Shown one piece after another: positions 45,831 through 57,036 of a DNA stretch of 64,000 nt. This DNA is from Phlebotomus papatasi. Its lineage: Eukaryota > Arthropoda > Insecta > Diptera > Psychodidae. The translations under genes and the position numbers were made by a program. Every line of letters starts with the position of its first letter. Position 1 is the stretch's first letter. A model generated the notes under the pieces. It saw nothing but the letters and a program-made list of their open reading frames with translations, searched no databases and was not told the DNA's origin. The stretch spans positions 52,204,627 through 52,268,626 of the forward strand of contig NC_077223.1 in assembly GCF_024763615.1 (NCBI RefSeq). The letters are read 5' to 3'.

Positions 45831-47691
45831 GATTTTATTCTCAAGAACAGTATTTCCCGTGTTTTAGATTAATTATATTTTTTTATTCCGTTCAAACCTT
45901 CAATGTGAATTATCAGTAACGATTTCATATAGTCTACAAAGTGTTTGCCATATCACAATTTTGTTCTCTGATACTTTCACAAAGTTAAATTTTAGAATTG
46001 AACTTGACTTTGTGAAAAATTTGAAGAGATTGAAATTTTTTAATTTACTTGTTCTTTTTCAACAATGGTATTTTTAACATAGTTTTTTAAGCATTAATAA
46101 TTTTCTAAAAAATATATATCTTTTTTTCTAAGGTTGAAATTTTTCTTCTGAAAAATTCAAAGCACTGAAATATGATATATTTAATATTCATATTTATTGT
46201 CTGAGAAAAGAACAAATATTTGAAGGATAACAATTTTCTGAGGTAAGAAGCACAAATATTTAAAAGGAATGGAGACAAAAGAGACTCAGACATCCATTGA
46301 CGGAGAATTCTCTTGAAATCAATTAAATACAAAAAGTGCTGTTTTATGGAAAGCTGTATATATCAGTGAGCATCAGAAAATATACCTCAGATCCCAACAA
46401 AGAAGTGTTCTCTTTACCAGAAAAATTGAAATATGAAAAAGTTTATTGCACGCAATTTAAATATTAAAATGATTTTCTTGCGATGCGCCTCCGAAGCGGG
46501 TTTTGAATGTGTGGAAAATTGATTTTTCATCGGTTTGGCGCGGAGGAAGAAAAGCCATTGACTTCTCGATATTCAAACGTGACTGGAATTTATTTAGCCA
46601 GTTTTCTATGAATACAGATTTTGGAGTTTTACTGAATTTTCCCACAAACTGAGAAAATCCGTCTTTGATGGTCTTCACAAAACTCTACCACCCTGGGCTG
46701 AATCCCACAGAAATCTGGTGACGACTGCGAGAGGCTGTGGCAGAAAAAGGGGTTACTCGAGAGTGTCCAGAGCAGAAAATTCTGCACGATGTTCTTCAAC
46801 ATTGGCGTAATTTGCCGAGAGCACGCTTTCCATCCTGGGAAAAAAAAATGTGGAAGGTGGTATCGAAGCAAAAGTCCTCTCACACCATAATAATCTTTTG
46901 GTCGCGAGGAAGCAATAAAAGGAATAGGGAGAGCAACCGAATGGAAATTTATGGTGGTTGCAGAGAGCTAAAATGACTTTTATGCGGTTGATTTTGCGAG
47001 GGTGTCTTCAAACGGAAGTAATTCATTCAATTTCCGGACATTTCGACCTGGCACTAGGCCAACATTTCACCGCCCACCTACTGAGCTTTCTGTCGTCACC
47101 AGAAACCATTGCTTCAGCCGCTAAAAGACATGAGGACTCATCGTTTAACACACTTCCTCTTTAGATCTTTTTTTGGGATGAAACTTGCCGAAAAGATAAT
47201 TTTAAGAAAAATAGTTTTCACATCTTTATCGTAAATAAATATAGGAAATAGAATGTTGTGATAAAATGATTAAGGTTTTAAGATCACATAAAAAAATTTT
47301 ATTAGTGTTCCAATTGAATAAAAACTTCGTACTTTTTCGAGGTTTCAACAATTTTATTTTCTTCACTCTACTGGAATAATTTTTTTCGCATGTCAAATAG
47401 AAAAATTCAAGTCACGTAAGCGAAGTTGAAGAATCCTTTATGCGTAAAAACAATTTTTTGCGTGTCATTTACTTTTTTTTACCAAAGGAATATAGCTGCA
47501 TATAAGGACATTTTGTGTAGAATTGAAAACTAATTATTCATAAAGTGCTATAATACTTTAAGGACGAGAGGATCAAAAATTGTAGTCAGATTTTTGTTTG
47601 ATTTCTTAGAGCAAAATATAATTTCAGATGAGCCTAGGAAAATTTTTCTTTGGATCACCGATAACACAATCGTCCTTAAATAAACGTTAAA
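45831..47691. other. Unique DNA enclosed by the W arms
   Basis: 45831-46450 is AT-rich. 46457-47164 is GC-richer with short frames on both strands, none with a recognised domain. At 47553-47683 tttaaggacga faces tcgtccttaaa, a small inverted pair about 130 bp apart that may mark another MITE. Confidence 0.4.
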
Positions 47692-48531
47692 GATTTAAAA
47701 TTTTACTGCTCGAACTCAAAGAGAAAGCAGTTTACATAATCCACTTTTTTATTCTTTTACAGTTAGAGGCCAAGTGGGAAAGACATTGATTTCCGGTTTT
47801 CGTAGACCCCTCCCCATAAATTAATATTATCTAAGACAATCTATTTTCCTTTTTCCCCCAACCCCATCCTTTCATTGCAAAATCATGTTTGCTTAATTTA
47901 TTTCGAAAACGGGTCCTAGAATTTTTTCCATTTTTAAACAATGTTTTGGAGGTAGTCAAGATAAATATTTCGTCCTTAGACACCTACGTTCGAAAAACAT
48001 TTCGATATTGAATTTTTGAAGGTCAAATGCCAACAACCCTGAAAGGCTCATTTTTCAATCGATTTGCTTAAATTTGATTTTTTTTTGTAAGATCTTGAAA
48101 TTTGCAACCCTAATGCATCAGATTTAATCGGTAAGAAATCGGTAATGTACCCGTAAATGATATACCTTTCTTGGATTTACTTTTTTATTTATCCATATGC
48201 TTGTTATACTCGTGCAAAATAAATTCTATAATCTGCTTTTCTTAAGCAATTTGTTATTTCGAAATGGTTTTGTGAATTTATGAATCAATTTCATCTTTAG
48301 TAAACCGGGTGCATACCGGTTGTGCAAAGCGTGCGGAAAAAAGTAATGCACGGAGAACTCTTACTCGTGTGTTCGAGCACACTGCAAAGCTGGAATGCTT
48401 TGTCATCTTTTTTAAATTGATTTTTTGAATGCAATCGCATGCAAAACTGTAGAGAGATAGGTGTGTCAAAATTACAAAAATACAATTTTTGGAACGTAAA
48501 TTTTCTAAAGTTTCTAAATTTGAAATTCAAG

Positions 48532-48592
48532 ATCTATACACAAGCGTAGAGAATTTGCTTCAATTTGGAAATAATTTTCTCTAGTGTGTAGA
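48532..48592. repeat. Short inverted repeat related to MITE V
   Basis: ctatacacaagcgtagagaa and ttctctagtgtgtagag face each other about 60 bp apart and resemble the termini of the element at 57037-57159. Confidence 0.4.
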
Positions 48593-48596
48593 GGCC

Positions 48597-50579
48597 ATTA
48601 TGGGGCTAAATGTTTATGAGCGTTAGCATAAGTCTGTTTGTGGCTTTAAGATTAGTAGCTCGAATTAAACAATTAACACTAAAGCTACCGACCGTTTTTA
48701 GTTGTTTTTCCTAGCGCGTTCGGTCAAATAACAGACCGCGGTAGGGTAGAATACTCAACAAATTTTTCTTGGAAAAGAGGAAAAAATTAAAATTGAAACA
48801 CTGAAAAATATATTACATGCATATTTTAAGAAATTCATAAAGTTTAATAGTGACATTATACCGTTTAAATATGTGTTAATTTTAAAAAGTTTTTAAATCG
48901 CTCAATTTGACGGGGTCTTGGTAGGTTTTAGTGTTTATTGATAAAACATCGTATTCACAAAATTACAAATCTTTCACAAAATAAAACGATGAGGACGAAA
49001 TGAAATAACAAATAGAGATTAATTGTTCTTTCCGTACAGGACGTGTATTAAAATTGCAGTGAGTAATTTCACTGTTGTATGAGAAATTAATCAAAAATCA
49101 ACAATGCAATGGAACGATTAAGCTTCCGAATGAGAATTCAAATGTTTAAATGGTTAAAAAAAAAAATAAAACACTCCGTCTAAATGAAGCAAATACCTTA
49201 AAGAAAATATATTTAAATTCTCTCTGTGAGAAATAAGCTCATAAAAAAAGAGATCTTCGTAAAATATTAATTAATTCCGGTCCAGGGGGAAGTTTATTTG
49301 CTGGTTGAAAGTGAAATAGGTACAAAAAAAAGTAGCAGATGTGGACTTGAAAATAAATAAATCAGACCCTGTGACGTTTTCAAAGCCAGTACCCTCCCTC
49401 CATTTAGAGTAAATTTGCAATCCATGAATTTTTCAGGTTGCTGATGAATTTACACTTGGTGTTTTTTTTTTTGCAATATTTATTAATTTTCTCGCACCCA
49501 TCTCTATAAATTGGATGTCGTCATTGTTACTGAACCATGGTTATTTTCTTCCTGTTTTCTGACCTACAAACAAAATTTCATTTCATAGGCGGATGAATTG
49601 TGTAGGAGGAAAATATAAGAAATTGAATGTTACTGGAAATACTCAAGCTTGTGGATAATTTAACGATCTGTGAATTAAAGAGAACAATTTCCACCATAAT
49701 TAAATGTGTTTATTAAATTTTGTACTCCCTAGGTTGAGTTACTGCTGGTGGTTCTGTGTTAATATTTGTTTTTTTTTTATCACTTTTATTAATTGAAGTG
49801 AGAGAGTGAAATATTTACTTATTTTGTATTAAAGGCGAAAACCGAACAGTCTTAGCCACAAGTTTACTTAAGGTAACTTTAAAAATTGTCTCCTTTTCTT
49901 CCTTTACTTTAAATTAAAGTAAGAAGAAAAGAATTGTGATAAACCAATAAAATATGGCAAAATACTAAAACTATTAGATCAAAAGTAAACTTATGGCTAA
50001 ATGTGCGCCCCTGTAGTTTTGAATGAGTGATGTAAAGTAGTGTATATGTTTTGAGTTGCATTGTGAATATATATTTTTACAAAAATAAATAGTAGGGGAA
50101 AGTGCCCAGTGCCCATGCTTGATACTGTAAAATGATGTCCAAGGTTTGTGATTATTTTCTGATTAACACATAAACCGAAGCGATTCTTCTACTATGTCAA
50201 AAAAATATCTCACTTATTAGGTTCATAATCTAACCTCAAATAGTTCCTGGAAATCTTTAGATTTTCTTCAAGAAGAAAATGGAAATTCAGTAGCGATTTT
50301 TATACAAGTTGGGTCCGGGGCCTTCCTGTATAATGATTGATTCGACAATTCGGAGGCCCATTTTCACAGTAAAAATTTTACCGGATACAAAAAATTGGAC
50401 ATCAATATTTAGACGGAACTCTAATCTATCTGCCTAAATCGTTTATATGACTGGTTATTAGTTTTAAAATCACTTTTATGTAATTTTTCTAAACCATGTT
50501 TTTATGACATTAGGGCGCTAGCGAAAACCATTTTTTCATTTTGAGTCCATGAAAATGTCATTCTGCAACCTTAAAAACC
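48597..50579. other. 2 kb AT-rich DNA with a left-end E fragment at 50095
   Basis: taggggaaagtgcccagtgc then ccatgcttgatactg (50095-50130) is the left terminus of family E, with a duplicated agtgccc. Otherwise nothing recognisable. Confidence 0.4.
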
Positions 50580-50880
50580 AGTGATAAGCCCAGATAAGCT
50601 TATGGTAGCTGAGATTCTTTACAGGTGACCTCGGAACGCGTGCAACTCGGGGTACTTGCAACACGGAATACGAGAAAATTCGATTGTGAGTTGAATTTTA
50701 AGGGGAAAGAATCGCGTCGAGCAAACGGTTCTTGGACACCGAAATGGATAAAATTGACTCGTCGCGATTCTTTACCCCCAAAATTCAACTCACAATCGAA
50801 TTTTCACGTATTCCGAGTTGCAAGCACCCCGAGTTGGTAGGAATCTCAGCTACCATAAGCTTATCTGGGCTTATTACTGG
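50580..50880. repeat. Foldback of the Q-family 5' end
   Basis: cagataagcttatggtagct then gagattctttac at 50589 is repeated in inverse as agctaccataagcttatctg at 50848-50870, and the pairing continues inward through cgaattttcacgtattccga / atacgagaaaattcg to about 50680/50800. The arm corresponds to the left ends of A1/A2 (ggcttatgtaggtgagattc). A 5' end therefore lies head-to-head with a second one. Confidence 0.7.
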
Positions 50881-51660
50881 TCATTTACTATTTTAAATAG
50901 TCTGATTGGGGAATACCAACAAAAGAAAAAAAAGTTCATTGAAATCGGTTAATAAACATAAGAGATAGAGTCCGGTCCATATGGATATAGTAAGGGTCGG
51001 GGTACATTGGGTTGGGGTAGAGACGGATGGGACCCATCGTTAGAAACATCTTGATCTCAGATATAATATAAACTAAAATTTTGTCATAATCGCTTCAGAA
51101 ACACCAAAAATGCAGTCCGGTCATGACATTTTTGGTTATAGCTCGGATCAGGGAACATAGAGGAAGGAGTGCGACCCACCGTTGGAAAGGTCTCGACCTC
51201 AGCTAAGCTAAGAAAAAGCATCGTCTAGTTTTCGAAATATTCGCGATCGATTAATCGAAAATCGATTTTTCGAATAATCAAACTTTCGATTTAATCGGAT
51301 GAAATTCAGATGTCATAAGGGTTGTAGTAGTCAACGAGAGCTTTCCAAAACACCAAAATTTTTCGAATTCCGATAATTAGAACCGGGGATATGGCCATAT
51401 AAAAATTGAATTTTTGACCCCCTCTAGCTCGTGTCAGGGGTGTCGGAAGGGGTTAAGTTTGATATTGGTCGAAAGCTTTTAGGCCCAACTACAACATACT
51501 AAAATTTGAGATCGATCCATGCTATAGGGGCTGGGTAATTGAAAAAACAAAATTTTGGGGTATTCCAAATTGGCGGACGGACGGACGGGACGTCCAAGAA
51601 AATCGATTTTTGGCGCACATGATTTCCGTGATCTATGAGTGTCAAAACGTACTTATGAAA
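50881..51660 (+). mobile_element. Helentron/DINE-like sister family, copy Q2 interior and 3' part
   Basis: Contains two diverged tandem monomers (gtccggtccatatggatata near 50971 and gtccggtcatgacatttttg near 51117), each followed by a disrupted or intact catactaaaatt module. Then cggacggacggacgggacgt (51576) and the 3' block cgtgatctatgagtgtcaaa. The terminal hairpin of Q1 is not clearly preserved. Confidence 0.5.
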
Positions 51661-52324
51661 TATCATGTATCGAAATTACAGTGTATAGAATTTCCATTCT
51701 ATAAGACCTCTTAAAAATAAGAGACAAAAGACGGTTGGATTTTGAATATGCATGGAGGGAGAGAGAAGGAGGAAAAAGTGGTGAATAAGATCAGCTGGAA
51801 AGAAAGTAGGGGAATGAGGGGGAACTAGTCTGAGGAGTTACGTAAGACTTGATTTTTCAAAGAGACGTGAGGAGAGAAAATTAGAAGTTTATTTTGTGAA
51901 TTTTTTATAAAAATATTAAATTAAAAATACAGAAAAACGACAGTGACGTAGAGTTAAACTGTGTTCAGTCTAGTAGTGGAGAAATTGGTGTAAATAAATA
52001 ATTGGTGAAGGGAATAATTGTGTTTCACTGCCTCAGTGGATTTGGTGAATGGCATTTGGCGGTCATCGAGGAAACGTCTTCTGGAAAATCCAGCCGCCTA
52101 CGTTCCGGATCACTTGAATACATTTAATAAAGGAATATATATTTCCAGGTACGTGAATATCACAAACGGTAGAAGGAAGCCCAAGAAACACACAGTCCCT
52201 GACAGATTTATAACACCACAATATATTTATAGGTAATTCTCCACAACAGTTTTGGACCTATTTTTGATTTTTGCTTCCTGAAACTAGGAAAAAAGAGCTA
52301 GGATCCTATTTTTTTAGGAAATTT
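51661..52324 (+). other. Possible decayed LTR-retrotransposon 5' region
   Basis: Near 52054 ttggcggtcatcgaggaaac resembles the leader just after a 5' LTR in some insect Ty3-type elements, and upstream tcagtctagtagtggag plus taaataaataa could be an Inr and polyadenylation zone. No second LTR or gag/pol frame is visible, and the short frame 52018-52236 is unrecognised. Weak. Confidence 0.2.
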
Positions 52325-52443
52325 GAGGCTTAGCACCAGCTATTGAAATATATTGCTTTGAGTCATCATAACTATTGATTAACATAGGAAAAAAATAGTT
52401 ATTATTAAGCTTGGGTCGTATCAAGCATGGGAACTTTCCCCTA
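52325..52443. repeat. Right-half fragment of MITE family E (E4)
   Basis: taagcttgggtcgtatcaag then catgggaactttccccta equals the right terminus of E2. Partial inner match through gagtcatcata. Confidence 0.6.
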
Positions 52444-52465
52444 ATACTGATGTAAAATATCTCAT

Positions 52466-52862
52466 ATACAGAAAAAAAATTGTAAAATTATTCATTCATT
52501 TATTAAATTATGTTTGTGAATTCCTATTGGGAACGGAGACTTACGAAATGCTCATAAACCGTATAAGCCACAAACAAGTTCGTAAAAGTTTGTACTTTTT
52601 TCACAAATATTGTTCGTAATATGATCACTTGACGAGCATTTTTTGTACTTCTACAAACATTTGTTTTAAATATTCGTAAACACACAAAAAATGTTCGTAA
52701 AATTTTGATACAAAAATTTGTCATGTTACGAACAAAGTTTGTGAAAAAGTACAAATTTTTACGAACTTTTTAATGGGTTGTACGATTTACGAGCATTTCG
52801 TAAGCCCCCAATAGAAATTCACAAACATTTACAAACAATTTTACGAAATGTTTTTTTCTATA
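52466..52862. mobile_element. TIR element X with iterated gttcgtaa motifs
   Basis: 397 bp. The outer ends (tacagaaaaaaaattgtaaaa / ttttacgaaatgtttttttcta) and inner arms (gtgaattcctattgggaac / gcccccaatagaaattcac, then acgaaatgctc / gagcatttcgt) are inverted. Eight or more gttcgtaa/ttacgaac units fill the middle. The frame 52524-52754 is repeat-derived. Confidence 0.7.
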
Positions 52863-52965
52863 GAGTTATAGACACTAGAGATTTTTAGTCTCTCAGTATA
52901 AATTTTTTCTTGTATGTGAGATTGTTAGTACCAAAGATCTGCAAAATTCATTGTACTAAAGCTCA

Positions 52966-53025
52966 CTGGATGCGATTCGAACCCAGAGCACATTGCATGA
53001 TATAGTAAGTGCTCTATACCATTTA
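52966..53025 (-). pseudogene. tRNA-like fragment (alanine-tRNA-like)
   Basis: On the minus strand tggtatagagcacttactat resembles an A box and D arm, and ctgggttcgaatcgcatcc is a near-perfect B box and T arm. The 5' acceptor strand does not pair with the 3' side, so it is a tRNA pseudogene or SINE head, not a working tRNA gene. Confidence 0.5.
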
Positions 53026-53943
53026 ATTCATTGTATACCCAAGTTCATATCAACTTCTGCTTCTCAAACCAAATTCTAATCCACCTTTATGAAGCGCATA
53101 AAGTACGCCATCAAGAAATGAATTTTTTTTATTAGATGTTCAACTTAACATTCAAATATCCAAAATTATTCGTACTCACCCTTCAATAAAATATCAATTG
53201 ACGTAAAAGCTTTACTTGAGGTGTAATCTTTCAGCCGCAGTTCATCTTAGTATAACCTGCCATATAAAGTTGTTACATATTTTTCTTCTTTCAGAAAACA
53301 GCCTTGTAACTTTCATCCATCTTCTGTGCTGAAGAAAGTGTTTTCAATACCCCAAATCGATGCAATAAATTTTGAAAATTGCACCCACTAAATTTACTTG
53401 AAAGTCACAAATTTCAGCAAAATATCTCGCATTGAAAAATTGTCAGCTTTGTAGTTTGATGCATTTGTTATGTGTCTTACTCATCCCATTTATTCTATAT
53501 TGATTACTAATGGTAGAATATATGTAAACTTGGTATCCTCCCATATGCTGTATCAATTTTCTAAGGACAATTTTCTTAGTAAGGAATTAATGAGAAGAAG
53601 TTTCAAGATTTGCTGTATCAAACCTTTATAATTATCTATATATAACATATATAGAATAAGCTTCTCAATCAGGCGAGTAGTTAATTTCTGTTCTATTTGC
53701 AATGGTCGTTGTTGGAATTGTGAGAGGAATTTTCTTTTTTTTTTCTTTCTTAGAAGTTGAGCGACAGAAAGAAAGCTTTTATGTTGAGCTTTTTCCAGAG
53801 GCAAGACAGATGCAATAGTTCTCACGGAGTCTCACCTCGATGGTCATTTATTGGGGTTCACTAGACGGAATGGGTCAATTGCACTCCAAAGTGGTTCAAC
53901 TTCATCTCCTCTCTGATTGAATTCACCAAGTTTCCTTTCTCAG
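53026..53943. other. AT-rich DNA, nothing recognised
   Basis: No supported frame; ends in the possible acceptor tttcctttctcag used by the next entry. Confidence 0.35.
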
Positions 53944-53996
53944 GCACTCAATCCCAGTGGCAAGATGTGTCTGTTGAAGAAAATGTGTGGATGCAG
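53944..53996 (+). CDS. Candidate 53-nt internal exon (weak)
   Basis: A strong acceptor tttcctttctcag and a consensus donor CAG|GTGAGA are 53 nt apart. In the frame that is open throughout, after two bases finishing a split codon, it encodes TQSQWQDVSVEENVWMQ and ends in phase 0. Short exons can occur by chance, and no domain can be judged from 17 residues. Confidence 0.3.
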
Positions 53997-55086
53997 GTGA
54001 GATGAAAAATAAATAGCATGGGGAAAACCTTTATGGGGAATTGAGTGCAAGAAAGTGTCGCTCGTTTGGTGTAGTTTTCACAAACACAATTTAAACTCCA
54101 TTCCCTGAGACTTTGTCATCCTCCTGAGCCAAAGCATCATCATAGAGATGTTGCTGCTGGCTCTCGAGGTAAAAAGTGGATAAGAAATTGAAATCGCCTT
54201 TTATGTTGTTTTAAAATTTTATTAGTGAGAATACAAAAGTAGGTTATATACGCTAGTTTTCAAGCAGATAAACGCTTAATCTCTACAAAGTATTTTTCTA
54301 TTTTTGTGCAAACACAAAGGGACTTAATCTGCATTGTCGCTTTCTCGAAAAGCCCTTTAAAATTCTCGTACTGCCTCTCTTTTGCAAGGTAACATTAATT
54401 CTTTTTTTTCAAAGGAGTTTCATGAGATTTTCTAAATCCCTCTTACTTTATCTTGCATTGCATCACAAATCCCTTATGGGAATACATTGTAATAAAACTT
54501 CTTTTGCGAAAGTTCAGTGAAAAATTGTCATGCTGCTTAAATTGAATACAATTGAGCTTAAAAGTTTCAGGTAACTTTATGTGATCCTTAAAGTTGAAGT
54601 ATCGAAGACTAGATATTGAGTTAAAGATTTAAAGAATAATGTAAGGGCGTATGGGGCTTCTTTATTGATCAACAGTTTTTCATCAAACTGTCAAATAAGT
54701 AAGTTATCTGAAAATATATTGAAGACTTCCTATATAACTTTAAGAAATTCCTTAATAATTTCCAAGATTAATTTATAATCTTAAAAAAAATTTCATTAAG
54801 TCTTGAATAGAGTGAAAGTGCCGTTCCTAATAAAATCTAATAATTTTGAATTAAGAAAAAAATGCTAAATGTTTGATGAATACACAACCACAAACAACAA
54901 AATGACAAGGTTTCATATGAATTTCTATTTCGAGCTTAGTCCCATACAATAAACATGATAAAGCGTGTGCACGATAAAATTTGAACAAATTATTTATCAA
55001 TCTGTCACAATTTGGTGATAGTGCAGAACGATTTTTTGTTCACATTGAATTGTTATTCATAAGATTTGTTTTAGTCGTATTACCAT
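53997..55086. other. 1.1 kb AT-rich DNA, nothing recognised
   Basis: No frame or repeat supported. Confidence 0.35.
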
Positions 55087-55175
55087 ATAATTGTGGAGGT
55101 CAGAGCGAAAATGGCACATATCCTAAGCTTTGGCCATAGGATATGTGTCATTTTTGCTTTGATCTTCACAATTAT
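55087..55175 (+). repeat. 39-bp-stem hairpin upstream of the Tc1-type remnant
   Basis: ataattgtggaggtcagagc...tatccta (55087-55125) pairs with 55137-55175 across an 11-base loop. All five non-Watson-Crick positions are G on the left opposite T on the right, so a plus-strand RNA would pair along the entire stem using G-U wobbles. It may be an element terminus or a transcribed hairpin. Confidence 0.75.
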
Positions 55176-55206
55176 GTTTATTAATCAGTGAGAAATTAAA
55201 CAAAAA

Positions 55207-56370
55207 ATGGAGAAAAGGTGTGAAGGCATAGTTGACAAATATCTTCAAAATCCATATTACACATATTCACAAAGAGGAAGAATGACTGGGAACTCATGTG
55301 GGACCATCCGGAACGTAATTTTACGATTCAAGGAAATCAAAACTATTGCTCAAAAACCAAGATGTGGTAAGAATCGAGGAATTCTAACCAGCAAATGGAG
55401 AAAAAGATGCTTGTGTACATTAACATTAACCCCTCTGCTTGTTTGATTACTTACAAAGCTCAACTAGCAGCCCACCGTAGTAATCAGCAGTACCAAGTGC
55501 CCAAAACTAGGGCCCGAAGGTTGTATAACAAACATGTTAAGGGTTTTACAGGGTGCTCTGATAGATGATGAAACGATCGTGAGATTCGACTTCAAGCACA
55601 TTTCTGTAGGGGAATTCTGTAATTTTCGTGGCATTGTCACGCGTGAGTTCGAAACTTGACAATGCCATTCGAACTTTTTTTGTCATATCATGTGAGTTCG
55701 AAAATGCAATTCATTGATTTTTTTAATGAAATCCCTTTACTTGATGATTTTATGAAAATACAATAACGTCTTGGTTGATTTGTTTAACAAAATTCATTGT
55801 CATTTGAATTGCCAGAAATGTCAAATATGTGACTTCTGACAATGTCACGTGAGCTGAAATGACAATATCACGGCTACAGGATCGCATTTTCGAAAAAGCT
55901 CTTCTAAGATTCGAACCCATTTTGTCATATGGCATTGCCAGAGCGTTACAGAATTCCGCTCCTGGTCAGCAATTTTATACTGAAAAATCTCATACGGGTG
56001 TAGCGAAGAAGTACAGATTCAAGAACTACTCGAAGTTTCCAATAAAATCGTGGTTTGAATGCGATTTACTCCTGTGATCATTGGAGCCAAGAGTTCTTCA
56101 TGGTGGGCACAATGAACCGCGAGATTTACGCTTTCAGAAGCCTCCTCTGCCGCTTTATCGGGACCACGACATTCCTTCACTGTTCTGGCCAAATCTAGCA
56201 TCCTGCCTATGCCAAGGACACCGTAAGATGATTTGAAGATCATCCAATATGTACCCCATGACTACAACTCACTAAATAGCCCAGAAATTCTGCTAATCGA
56301 GAAATACTGGGATATTTTGAAGAGAGACATGAGAAAGGATGCTGAACCAGCTAAGGAAGTGAAACAATGA
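55207..56370 (+). pseudogene. Dead Tc1/mariner-superfamily transposase split by MITE B3
   Basis: The N-terminal frame 55207-55446 begins MEKRCEGIVDKYLQNPYYTY and contains IRNVILRFKEIKTIAQKPRC, like the paired helix-turn-helix and its basic linker in Tc1-type transposases. Decayed frames follow (ARRLYNKHVKGF; then DDETIVRFDFKHIS with the first catalytic Asp region). MITE B3 interrupts at 55607-55964; the reading resumes at once with GQQFYTEKSHTGVAKKYRFK (55965 on). The motif normally FWPDxAxxH reads SLFWPNLASC, so the second catalytic Asp is Asn. The third acidic site is in NSPEILLIEKYWDILKRDMR, and the frame stops at TGA 56368-56370. Frameshifts and stops (e.g. after WFECDLLL) make it non-functional. 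Terminal repeats were not identified. Confidence 0.75.
55607..55961. mobile_element. MITE family B, copy B3, inserted in the transposase remnant
   Basis: 355 bp, taggggaattctgtaa to ttacagaattccgctc, flanked by CTG (55604-55606 and 55962-55964). Removing it plus one CTG rejoins the reading frame as HIS|GQQFY. Interior matches B1. Confidence 0.85.
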
Positions 56371-56554
56371 TTTTCACTGAATTTCGGGATTTTTATTCAA
56401 AAAACAAAGAAAAGAAAGTAAATAAACTGTGAGAAAATTTAATATTACAGAAAAGTTTACTCAAAAATCGTTCTTGAAATTACTTTAAATATTTAATAGA
56501 GAAAAACACCCTAAAAATTATATTAATTTGAACTCTCATCCGGAAAGACGGGAA
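56371..56554. other. Short AT-rich spacer
   Basis: Could hold the 3' end of the Tc1-type element, but no terminal repeat was found. Confidence 0.3.
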
Positions 56555-56737
56555 TGTTATATGTTATATGTTCTAGCTGATGTCAAGACATTTTCAGAAC
56601 ATATAAAATCCGACCTAGGTCAAGCGATTGTCTGGATACAGGGGTTCCAAGTTCAAAATTTTGACAATTTTATGAATACAGAACTACGGGGAGCTTCTCT
56701 TATCGAAACCATCACAAAAAAGACAGCTCTATCATTA

Positions 56738-56879
56738 TACGCAACGCACAATACTTTTGTTTTGCAAATATGTTATTGACATTTCAATGAGAGTGAGCGA
56801 GATATAGATCTAGTCATCTCGCTCACTCTTATATAAAATTTTAAAAACATATTTACAAACAAAAGTTATTGTGCGCTGG
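56738..56879. mobile_element. 142-bp palindromic MITE in T2 (TCATTA duplication)
   Basis: Arms cgcacaatacttttgttttg / acaaacaaaagttattgtgcg and, at the centre, gagagtgagcgagat / atctcgctcactct. TCATTA flanks it at 56732-56737 and 56880-56885, while T1 has a single TCATTA at the matching place, so the insertion is demonstrated by an internal empty site. Confidence 0.75.
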
Positions 56880-57036
56880 TCATTAGGCGATGAGATCTAA
56901 CAAACAAACAAAAAGAAAAGTAATGTTATTGTTTACAACAGCATTTTATTTGAGGATCTGAAATTTATCTGAGGTTTTTGCAAAGATGAAAAAATAAAAA
57001 ATAAATAAATTCGTTTATTTTATTTATTATGTTAAT

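Larger units (their letters stand above)
45073..48396. repeat. Large inverted repeat W: ~700-bp arms around 1.86 kb
   Basis: Left arm 45073-45830 (with MITE L inside) and right arm 47692-48396 are diverged inverted copies. Examples: aaagttgcttaagaaaagca at 45354 pairs with tgcttttcttaagcaatttg at 48235, and ggattatataactgctctct at 45782 pairs with agaaagcagtttacataatc at 47723. The outer ends share ccagctttgc and attgattcataaat. The enclosed 45831-47691 has no obvious transposase; it could be one long TIR element or two insertions facing each other. Confidence 0.65.

Noticed and set aside
52018..52236. 72-codon frame as a gag gene
   Set aside because: Too short, no zinc knuckle or other retroelement motif.
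52966..53025. Functional tRNA gene
   Set aside because: The acceptor stem does not pair and the anticodon arm is disordered; only the B-box side is intact.
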